This document shows positions 55,848 through 61,493 of a stretch of 61,493 nucleotides of DNA, piece after piece. How positions within the stretch are numbered: position 1 is the first letter of the stretch; each line of letters starts with the position of its first letter. A program made the position numbers and the translations under genes. The notes beneath the pieces are model-generated. The model saw only the letters and a program-made list of their open reading frames with translations, made no database searches and had not been told where the DNA came from. Location of the stretch: NCBI GenBank assembly GCA_002382805.1, contig DGAD01000056.1, forward strand, positions 1 through 61,493, given 5' to 3'. This DNA comes from Clostridiales bacterium UBA4039. Lineage in GTDB: Bacteria; Bacillota; Clostridia; Lachnospirales; Vallitaleaceae.

Positions 55848-56879
55848 CTACTTGACATATACGAGCTTGTCTTTGGCTTCGTGTGTATACCCGATAGGAT
55901 TTAAGTCAAGACCATGTTTTTGCGTAAGTTCTTTAAATGCAGCTACAGCGTTTTTGCGTACAATTGTCAGTAAACCGCCGGATGTCTGTGCATCACAGAG
56001 GATGATTTCTTGCTCTTTTGTCATCGGTGCAAGATGGTGACCATAGCTCTTAAAGTTGTTGCGCGTACCTCCGGGAATACAGTCTAGGTGATAGTATTTT
56101 AAGGTATTAGGTAAAAGAGGGACTTGATCGTAGAGAATAGTTGCTGATATATGGCTACCTTCACAAATCTCAGTAAGATGACCCATTAATCCAAATCCGG
56201 TAACATCCGTTAAGGCAACGACTCCATCAAGTTGTGCGATTTCATAGCCGATTTTATTTAGAGTACGCATTGCTTCGATAGCAGGATCGATATGGCCTTC
56301 TTCGATTTTTTTGCGTTTTTGAGCAGTCGATAGAATTCCGATACCCAAAGGTTTTGTTAAAAATATCTCGCAGTCGGGAGTTGCAGTGTTATTTTGTTTT
56401 AGGTATTGATTTTCAACTAAGCCAGTAACAGCGAGCCCAAAGATAGGTTCAGGTGAGTCAATAGAATGCCCTCCGGCCAAAGGAATACCTGCAGCTTCAC
56501 AAATATTACGGCCACCATCGATTACTTTTTTTGCAATATCCGGGTCAATGGTATGAATAGGCCATCCTAAAATCGCAATAGCCATGAGTGGTTTCCCGCC
56601 CATAGCATAGACATCACTAATAGCATTGGTTGCGGCAATTTGCCCAAAGGTAAAAGGATCATCAACAATCGGCATGAAAAAATCGGTAGTGCTTAAAATA
56701 GATGTACCATTTCCAAGGTCAAATGCAGCAGCATCATCCTTTGAACTGTTTCCGACTAAAAGCTGTGGAAAGTGGCTGGTTTCCATTTCGGTTTTTAAGA
56801 TTTTATCTAATATTGCCGGAGCAATTTTGCAGCCACAACCTGCACCATGACTGTATTCGGTTAGTTTAATTTCTGACAT
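55848..56879 (-). CDS. selD: Selenide, water dikinase (Cys form)
   Basis: A 343-residue enzyme that makes selenophosphate from selenide and ATP. The catalytic site reads G-A-G-C-G-C-K-I with Cys15 and Cys17; the key residue is Cys17, not selenocysteine. Other family parts include L-S-T-T-D-F-F and G-G-H-S-I-D near 148-153. AGGAGG precedes the ATG. No selA, selB or tRNA-Sec is in the window, so the visible use of its product is tRNA modification by MnmH. Confidence 0.96.
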   Translation of the reverse strand: MSEIKLTEYSHGAGCGCKIAPAILDKILKTEMETSHFPQLLVGNSSKDDAAAFDLGNGTSILSTTDFFMPIVDDPFTFGQIAATNAISDVYAMGGKPLMAIAILGWPIHTIDPDIAKKVIDGGRNICEAAGIPLAGGHSIDSPEPIFGLAVTGLVENQYLKQNNTATPDCEIFLTKPLGIGILSTAQKRKKIEEGHIDPAIEAMRTLNKIGYEIAQLDGVVALTDVTGFGLMGHLTEICEGSHISATILYDQVPLLPNTLKYYHLDCIPGGTRNNFKSYGHHLAPMTKEQEIILCDAQTSGGLLTIVRKNAVAAFKELTQKHGLDLNPIGYTHEAKDKLVYVK

Positions 56880-56915
56880 TTTTTTCCTCCTAAAGTATGT
56901 TTTTACATTTACTCT

Positions 56916-56944
56916 TTGCTTTACTCTTCATTATATCATATTAT
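56916..56944 (+). promoter_or_regulatory. Promoter of the HAD phosphatase gene
   Basis: TTGCTT at 56916-56921, a 17-base spacer and TATTAT at 56939-56944. The transcription start near 56951 supports translation from ATG 56988 rather than the earlier in-frame ATG 56916. Confidence 0.65.
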
Positions 56945-56987
56945 TGAAGGAGGCGAAAAAAGATTTGAACAAAGAGGAGAAAAGTCA

Positions 56988-57635
56988 ATGTATAAAGGAA
57001 TAATATTTGATATGGATGGTGTCTTGCTTGAGACGGAACAGTATCACCTAGAGGCTTGGCGCCAAGTATTTAGTCATTATGATGTGTCTTTAACCCTTGA
57101 ACAATATCAAGACAAGTGCCAATCGCAAGGGCGTGAACAAGCAATAAAAAATATCTTGGGAACGGTAAGTGCATCAACGATTGATCAGATTTCTATGCAA
57201 AAAAAAGAGGCATATGAACAAATAATTAATACTCAAGGAGTGACGCTTTTTAAAGATGCACAAAGACTATTGGAGCGATTAAAAAAGCAGGATATTAAAC
57301 TTGCCATAGCGTCATCATCGAAAAGTGCTCGTATGGTCATTGAAAAGACACAATATGCGCATATGTTTATGCATATAGTCACCGGAGCGGATGTTGCCAA
57401 GAATAAACCCAGTCCGCAAATTTTTCAAAAAGCACAGCATCTGTTGGGTTTAGACCCAAAAGAGGTTGTTGTCATTGAAGACTCTATTGTAGGTATTTAT
57501 GGAGCGCTGGATGCTCAGATGGATGTTATCGGGATTAATCGTCACGACTCGCTTGCATCTTTAGACAAGCAGATACAAGAAAATGAAGGAAGATTAAAAG
57601 TCATACAATCCCTTGATGAAATATTTAATTCTTAA
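56988..57635 (+). CDS. HAD-family phosphatase, beta-phosphoglucomutase-like
   Basis: A 215-residue HAD enzyme. Motif I is D-M-D-G-V (Asp8 nucleophile and Asp10 general acid), motif II includes A-S-S-S-K, and motif III/IV are K-N-K-P-S-P and I-E-D-S-I. The H-L-E-A-W-R sequence after motif I resembles the substrate-binding cap of beta-phosphoglucomutases, and the length fits. A general sugar phosphatase is an alternative. AGAGGAG precedes ATG 56988. Confidence 0.85.
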   Translation: MYKGIIFDMDGVLLETEQYHLEAWRQVFSHYDVSLTLEQYQDKCQSQGREQAIKNILGTVSASTIDQISMQKKEAYEQIINTQGVTLFKDAQRLLERLKKQDIKLAIASSSKSARMVIEKTQYAHMFMHIVTGADVAKNKPSPQIFQKAQHLLGLDPKEVVVIEDSIVGIYGALDAQMDVIGINRHDSLASLDKQIQENEGRLKVIQSLDEIFNS

Positions 57636-57646
57636 TAGCTTGACTA

Positions 57647-57675
57647 TTGTTATGAAATCTGGGCTATGATATAAT
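57647..57675 (+). promoter_or_regulatory. Promoter of the Ddl-like gene
   Basis: TTGTTA at 57647-57652, a 17-base spacer and TATAAT at 57670-57675, 63 bases before the start codon. Confidence 0.72.
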
Positions 57676-57738
57676 TCAAATGTTAAGCATTCCTATGGAT
57701 GCCAATTCATAAGTTCATTAGAAAAGGAAGGAGAAAGC

Positions 57739-58926
57739 ATGAAACTACATGTGGGTGTTTTTTTCGGTGGTAAAGCGACAGAACATGAAGTGTCGGTGAT
57801 TTCAGCAATACAAGCAATAGAAAATATGGATAAGGATAAATATGAAATTATTCCAATATATATAGCTAAGGATGAGACGTTCTATACAGGCGATGCCTTA
57901 TTGGACATTAAAAATTATAAAGATATGACAGCGCTATTAAATAGCTGTTCACAATGTGGATTTGAAAAATGTAAGGGTGAAGAAAAGGTGGAACTTTTAA
58001 AGGTTCCTAGTAAGCTCTTTAGTAAAAAACTGGGATATTTTGAGCTGGCTTTTCCAATTTTACATGGGAATAAAGGGGAAAATGGAGGTGTACAAGGATT
58101 GTTAGAAATGCTTTCAATCCCTTATGTAGGCTCCAATGTTTTAGCATCCGGAATTAGTATGGATAAAGATATATCCAAAATTGTTGCGGCATCAGTAGGT
58201 ATTCCGGTGATTGATTTTGTCGCAGTGGATAAATACGCATATTATAAAAAAAGCGAAGATGTATTGACGCAGATTTTGCAAAAGTTAGTTTTTCCAATGA
58301 TTATAAAGCCTGCAGGTGGTGGATCAAGTATTGGAATTGAAGTTGCCAAAAACTCGCAACAATTAAGAGCTGCTATAGAGCAAGCCTTTAACTACGATGT
58401 AAAACTTATTATTGAAAACAAGGTAGACAATATACGGGAAGTCAACTGTTCAGTGCTTGGAGATATTGAACAGGCAAAAGCATCTGTTATTGAAGAACCA
58501 AGTACAGCAGATGAGATTTTATCCTTTAATGATAAGTATATGCAAAACAGTACAAAAGGTATGAGTAGTGCAAAACGACAAATTCCCGCCGATATTGATG
58601 CTAAGATGCAAAAGGATATTGAAGACTATTCAATTGCTATTTTTCAAAAGTACGGGTGTTCAGGTGTTGTTAGAATTGACTATATTATTGATACCGATAA
58701 AAACCAAGTCTATTTTAATGAGATTAATCCGATCCCAGGCTCCTTATCCTTTTATTTATGGGAACCTAGCGGGTCAAAATACAAGCAATTACTCGATGAG
58801 TTGATTCGTCTTGGGATTAAGCGCCATCAGCGTAATAATGAATTTAATTATTCTTTTGAAAATAATTTATTTGCTTCAAACAGTCTTGGAATGAAAGGGA
58901 AATTAAAAGGCGGTTCCAATGGGTGA
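57739..58926 (+). CDS. D-alanine--D-alanine ligase-like ATP-grasp enzyme
   Basis: A 395-residue ATP-grasp ligase with H-G-N-K-G-E-N-G-G-V-Q-G near residue 108, S-M-D-K-D near 139, K-P-A-G-G-G-S-S-I-G near 192 and an omega-loop containing F-N-D-K-Y, where Tyr is typical of D-Ala-D-Ala rather than D-Ala-D-Lac ligases. The final motif reads E-I-N-P-I-P-G-S-L-S-F-Y-L-W-E instead of the usual E-I-N-T-M-P-G-F-T, and the protein is longer than most Ddl (about 310-360). It may therefore be a paralogue with a different partner. GGAAGGAG precedes the ATG; it overlaps the helicase by 8 bases. Confidence 0.82.
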   Translation: MKLHVGVFFGGKATEHEVSVISAIQAIENMDKDKYEIIPIYIAKDETFYTGDALLDIKNYKDMTALLNSCSQCGFEKCKGEEKVELLKVPSKLFSKKLGYFELAFPILHGNKGENGGVQGLLEMLSIPYVGSNVLASGISMDKDISKIVAASVGIPVIDFVAVDKYAYYKKSEDVLTQILQKLVFPMIIKPAGGGSSIGIEVAKNSQQLRAAIEQAFNYDVKLIIENKVDNIREVNCSVLGDIEQAKASVIEEPSTADEILSFNDKYMQNSTKGMSSAKRQIPADIDAKMQKDIEDYSIAIFQKYGCSGVVRIDYIIDTDKNQVYFNEINPIPGSLSFYLWEPSGSKYKQLLDELIRLGIKRHQRNNEFNYSFENNLFASNSLGMKGKLKGGSNG

Positions 58927-60328
58927 GCGTTTTAAAGATAGATATGACTTGAATGCTTCGGTTATCAAAAGTTTGAATATGCTAGGCTATTATCAACCAA
59001 CAGAAGTTCAAAAACGAGTAATTGTTGATGCCTTAGATGGACAAGACCTTGTAGTTCAAGCGGATACAGGAAGTGGGAAAACAGCAGGATTTGGCATTCC
59101 TATTGTTGAAAATGTTCAGGTTCTAAATAATTGTGTTCAAGTGTTAATATTGACCCCTACCCGGGAATTAGCTGTTCAAGTGAGTGAAGAAATACAAAAG
59201 ATAGGAAAATATAAACGTATACGAACATTGCCTGTTTATGGAAGACAAAATATTGACATTCAAATACATCAATTAAAACAAAGAGTACATATTGTTGTAG
59301 GGACACCAGGTCGTGTAATCGACCTGTTTGATAAGGGGCACTTGGTATTAGATCAGCTTAAGGTATTAGTCTTAGATGAGGCGGATGAGCTTTTACGACG
59401 AGGGTTTTTAGATAGTGTCACAGGTCTTATGAACCAATTACCTTCTAATCGACAGACTTTGCTTTTTTCCGCGACGATGCCAGAGCGCGTGGTGACATTG
59501 GCAAAAGAGTACATGAACAATCCGACGCATATTGAAGTGGATTCTATTATTGATGAAAAAGAGCTTATTGAATCCTTTTCTAAAATAACCCAGTCCTTGG
59601 ATAAGACAAAGACACTCTTTGAGATTATTAAGCAGTTAGAACCAGATCAGTGTCTGGTTTTTTGTAATACCAAGCTAGATGTAGAACGGGTGTACCAATC
59701 CATGTGCAGAAAGTATAAAAATGTTCACATGCTTCATGGAGATATGCCTCAAAAACAAAGGCTTAAGCAGATCCAGTGGTTTAAAGAAGGAAAAACGACC
59801 TATCTGGTAGCCACTGACTTGGCAGCGCGCGGTCTGCATATACATCAGTTACCTTTGGTTATTAACTATGACTTACCTGTGGATGTGCAAAACTATACCC
59901 ACCGGATCGGACGAACAGGACGTGAGGGCAATAAAGGGGTTGCAATCAGTATTATCGGTCCGGCTGACGAATATAAAGTGCAAGATATTGAAGGGTATTT
60001 ACGGACAACTTTTAACGAATTGCCAACAAGCTATGCTTTGCCAACGAGAGCAAAAAAAGAGAGAGATACACAAAAACGTGATGAGGGATTTAAAGATATT
60101 ACACTGCTTCGTATTTCAGCCGGCAAGCAAAAGAAAATACGGGCAGGTGATGTCGTCGGTGCTCTTTGCAATTTGGATGGTATCGATCAGCAAGATATTG
60201 GCGTGATTGATATACGTGACCGATTTACATATGTTGAGATTTTTAACCATAAAGGAGATAAAGTAGTAAAACAATTGAATGGAATGACAATAAAAAACAA
60301 AGTAGTTAATGTTAGCAAAATGAAATAA
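58919..60328 (+). CDS. DbpA/YxiN-like DEAD-box RNA helicase
   Basis: A 469-residue RNA helicase probably acting in ribosome assembly. Motif I is A-D-T-G-S-G-K-T (48-55), then P-T-R-E-L-A, D-E-A-D near 153-156, S-A-T, and H-R-I-G-R-T-G-R. The C-terminal 75 residues match the DbpA-type RNA-binding domain, which in DbpA/YxiN recognises 23S rRNA hairpin 92. The ATG overlaps the ddl-like stop by 8 bases and is thus co-translated. Confidence 0.92.
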   Translation: MGERFKDRYDLNASVIKSLNMLGYYQPTEVQKRVIVDALDGQDLVVQADTGSGKTAGFGIPIVENVQVLNNCVQVLILTPTRELAVQVSEEIQKIGKYKRIRTLPVYGRQNIDIQIHQLKQRVHIVVGTPGRVIDLFDKGHLVLDQLKVLVLDEADELLRRGFLDSVTGLMNQLPSNRQTLLFSATMPERVVTLAKEYMNNPTHIEVDSIIDEKELIESFSKITQSLDKTKTLFEIIKQLEPDQCLVFCNTKLDVERVYQSMCRKYKNVHMLHGDMPQKQRLKQIQWFKEGKTTYLVATDLAARGLHIHQLPLVINYDLPVDVQNYTHRIGRTGREGNKGVAISIIGPADEYKVQDIEGYLRTTFNELPTSYALPTRAKKERDTQKRDEGFKDITLLRISAGKQKKIRAGDVVGALCNLDGIDQQDIGVIDIRDRFTYVEIFNHKGDKVVKQLNGMTIKNKVVNVSKMK

Positions 60329-60361
60329 TAGAGCTCATGTTAACGTATAACTTTGAATAGA

Positions 60362-60577
60362 TTATTCTCTTTTTAGTGATTTTAATTCTTCTTTTATTTC
60401 ATTTACAACTTTCAAACTATCTGATAAATTGAAAATTGTAGATTGATATTTTTCTTCACGTTCATTTTGCTTTAAATCACGTCTTTCTTGATATTTTATA
60501 GTATATAAAATTAATCCAACAGCTAACGTAGCCCACATGCCTTGTGTTACTGCGACTTGTAAAAGTTCTGATTCCAT
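60362..60577 (-). CDS. BhlA/UviB-type holin-like peptide
   Basis: A 71-residue peptide with one N-terminal membrane segment (about 11-28, M-W-A-T-L-A-V-G-L-I-L-Y) followed by a charged helical tail rich in Lys and Glu. This matches the BhlA/UviB family, small holin-like proteins linked with bacteriocin release or phage lysis. AAAGGA lies about 12 bases before the ATG. It is downstream of, and on the same strand as, the TcdR/UviA-type sigma gene at 60722. The stop lies 34 bases from the convergent helicase. Confidence 0.85.
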   Translation of the reverse strand: MESELLQVAVTQGMWATLAVGLILYTIKYQERRDLKQNEREEKYQSTIFNLSDSLKVVNEIKEELKSLKRE

Positions 60578-60621
60578 ATTGTTATTTTATCCTTTCTTAA
60601 TATTACGTACTTAAGCATAAA

Positions 60622-60649
60622 GAAAAAGCTGGGGATATAAAGCTTTTTC
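60622..60649 (-). terminator. Stem-loop between sigma-like and holin-like genes
   Basis: A perfect 9-bp stem (60622-60630 with 60641-60649, GAAAAAGCT/AGCTTTTTC) and a 10-base loop. The T-rich 3' arm on either strand makes it a weak terminator or attenuator. It lies in the 144-base gap between the two genes. Confidence 0.5.
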
Positions 60650-60721
60650 ATTTTATGAGAGGTTTTATTACCTGATAAAATCAAAATTTTTGTGAAGGGG
60701 ATATCTGATTTTTTAGAATAT

Positions 60722-61212
60722 TTAATGCACATTTTTCATTTTGTATACAGATTGCCTAGTAATATTTAATTTTGAAACAATTTCATTTGTGGTATAACCG
60801 TAATAATATTTGTATTTTATAATTACTTGTTGCCGAGGTTTCAAGTCATTTATTAATTCAAAAAAGTGAATTTTTGAAAATTCGTTTTGAGCTTTGGTAC
60901 ATTCAAAAAAAGAATCGTCATAAAAAGTAAGCCTTTGGTTGAATGATGTGTTTCTTTTTGAAAGTTTTATATATTCATGTATAATTGATTTGTGAATATA
61001 TGAAATGATTTTTTTTCGTTTTCTATTTTAGGCATTTGTAATACTATTGTCAGCAACTTTTCTATCAATTCACTTTTAGCATCTTCATAGTTTAGCTTTC
61101 TAGAATATTTGTGTATAAGCGGGGTGAATTGATCTATTATAGTTAATAAGCTTTTTTTGTTTCCTTTCTTGCTAGAATATACTAAATAAACTAATGTTTT
61201 TTCCTTATCCAT
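60722..61212 (-). pseudogene. TcdR/UviA-type (group V) sigma factor, frameshifted at an A8 run
   Basis: From ATG 61212 (AGGAGG 6 bases upstream) a sigma region-2-like sequence reads K-K-G-N-K-K-S-L then F-T-P-L-I-H-K-Y-S-R-K-L-N-Y-E-D-A. At the run of eight A (minus strand, 61016-61009) the frame enters a stop after 13 codons. A -1 shift, or one more A, restores K-K-I-I-S-Y-I-H-K-S-I-I-H-E-Y-I-K-L-S-K and a full region 4 with L-K-P-R-Q-Q-V-I-I-K-Y-K and L-N-I-T-R-Q-S-V-Y-K, ending at TAA 60722. The joined product is about 163 residues. The run is preceded in-frame by G, giving the slippery A-AAA-AAA phase. It could be decayed, phase-variable, programmed or a sequencing error. Confidence 0.82.
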
Positions 61213-61248
61213 ATATTTACCTCCTATATCTATTAAGGAGTAAATAGA

Positions 61249-61305
61249 TTGAAAAAGGTAATTGCAATTTGTCTATTTAATCAAACATTAATAAAAAGTC
61301 CTTGA
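61249..61305 (+). other. Tiny ORF with a good ribosome site (leader peptide or remnant)
   Basis: TTG 61249 follows AAGGAG by eight bases and encodes 18 residues beginning M-K-K-V-I-A-I-C-L-F before TGA at 61303. It resembles the start of a signal peptide and could be a remnant or a small leader peptide. Confidence 0.3.
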
Positions 61306-61325
61306 TGTGTCTTGTCTTTTAGTAT

Positions 61326-61341
61326 ATCATTAATTAATGAT
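61326..61341. promoter_or_regulatory. Perfect 16-bp palindrome between divergent sigma-like and lipoprotein genes
   Basis: ATCATTAATTAATGAT is a perfect palindrome at 61326-61341, about 42 bases before the lipoprotein start and 114 bases from the sigma start. It is a possible operator shared by the divergent genes. Confidence 0.45.
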
Positions 61342-61382
61342 GAGTAGTGGTGTATCAACTTTGTGAAATAAGGGGGATGAAA

Positions 61383-61493
61383 ATGAAAGTACTAACAAAT
61401 AGGTTAATAAAATGGGTAATGGTATTTTGTTTTTTGTTTTTATTTTTAGGGTGTACCAATAGAGACCAGGTAGCGGAATTTGTCAAGCTAGTT
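61383..61493 (+). CDS. Lipoprotein, partial (runs off the right edge)
   Basis: ATG 61383 follows AAGGGGGATG and encodes at least 37 residues: a basic start (K-V-L-T-N-R-L-I-K-W), a hydrophobic core and a lipobox F-L-G-C, then T-N-R-D-Q-V. The frame is open to the window end. It is a typical lipoprotein signal peptide; the mature protein lies outside the window. It is divergent from the sigma-like gene. Confidence 0.7.
   Translation, partial: MKVLTNRLIKWVMVFCFLFLFLGCTNRDQVAEFVKLV

Noticed and set aside
55848..56879. Selenocysteine in SelD
   Set aside because: The catalytic position is an ordinary Cys codon and no in-frame TGA is present.
60547..60732. 61-residue open frame on the minus strand between the sigma-like and holin-like genes
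   Set aside because: It overlaps the holin start and the sigma end, lacks a good ribosome site, and its composition looks like non-coding AT-rich DNA.
60578..61382. TcdR/UviA-type promoters (TTTACA with CTTTTT-like -10) for the sigma-holin cassette
   Set aside because: T-rich -10-like stretches exist, but none has a matching -35 at the correct spacing, so no site is claimed.
1..61493. CRISPR arrays, tRNA or rRNA genes
   Set aside because: No regularly spaced repeats and no recognisable tRNA or rRNA sequence were seen on either strand by eye; a tRNA scan would settle this.

Overview
The window reads as chromosomal DNA of an anaerobic, low-GC Gram-positive bacterium, most likely a clostridial Firmicute (class Clostridia, perhaps Lachnospirales). 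This is inferred from AT-rich composition, strong AGGAGG-type ribosome binding sites, TTG and GTG starts, many lipoproteins, S-layer homology (SLH) proteins, a GerMN lipoprotein, a GlpP antiterminator and the anaerobic FAD/Fe-S glycerol-3-phosphate gene set. No rRNA, tRNA, CRISPR array or intact insertion sequence was seen. Coding density is high and every intergenic gap is under about 260 bases.

Layout. 1-3.4 kb (minus): a D-Ala-D-Ala carboxypeptidase and a DUF4153 membrane protein. 3.4-6.8 kb: a tight four-gene set (small protein, esterase, HxxxD acyltransferase, zinc-ribbon DUF6320 membrane protein). 6.9-8.7 kb: stand-alone trpB, then glpP. 8.8-15.0 kb: a LacI-type repressor and an alpha-glucoside ABC importer with an oligo-1,6-glucosidase, with two well-matched operators flanking the promoter. 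15.1-18.0 kb: a DUF2177 protein, then a polar amino-acid ABC importer whose binding protein appears circularly permuted. 18.0-26.5 kb: SLH surface proteins, a NYN-LOTUS protein, metNIQ (minus) and a lipoprotein. 26.5-30.8 kb: sbcDC. 30.9-33.7 kb: a lipoprotein-signal/AraC chimera, a diguanylate cyclase and a threonine-aldolase-like enzyme. 33.8-37.1 kb: SulP transporter, DUF1576 protein and a small protein. 37.1-40.3 kb: the glycerol-3-phosphate operon behind a promoter plus leader terminator, the expected target for the GlpP encoded 29 kb upstream. 40.4-44.9 kb: GerMN lipoprotein, GGDEF-EAL protein, paired half-permeases and a YgjV/acetyltransferase-like protein. 45.2-53.6 kb: putP, a MacB-like ABC exporter and a second amino-acid ABC importer. 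53.5-56.9 kb (minus): selD, mnmH and an MFS transporter. 57.0-60.3 kb: HAD phosphatase, Ddl-like ATP-grasp ligase and DbpA-like helicase.

The right edge (60.36-61.49 kb) differs: very AT-rich, with a BhlA/UviB-type holin-like peptide and, upstream on the same strand, a TcdR/UviA-type sigma factor split by a frameshift at an A8 run. A divergent lipoprotein gene starts at 61383 and runs off the end. This resembles the sigma-plus-holin control modules of clostridial bacteriocins and toxins and is the strongest candidate for an undescribed system, though its effector gene, if any, lies outside the window.

Other points to follow up are the circularly permuted binding protein with an ATPase partner carrying an insertion, the lipoprotein/AraC chimera, the GlpP attenuator, the LacI loop architecture and the palindrome in the half-permease promoter. 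All assignments rest on reading motifs and gene order; no database search was run.
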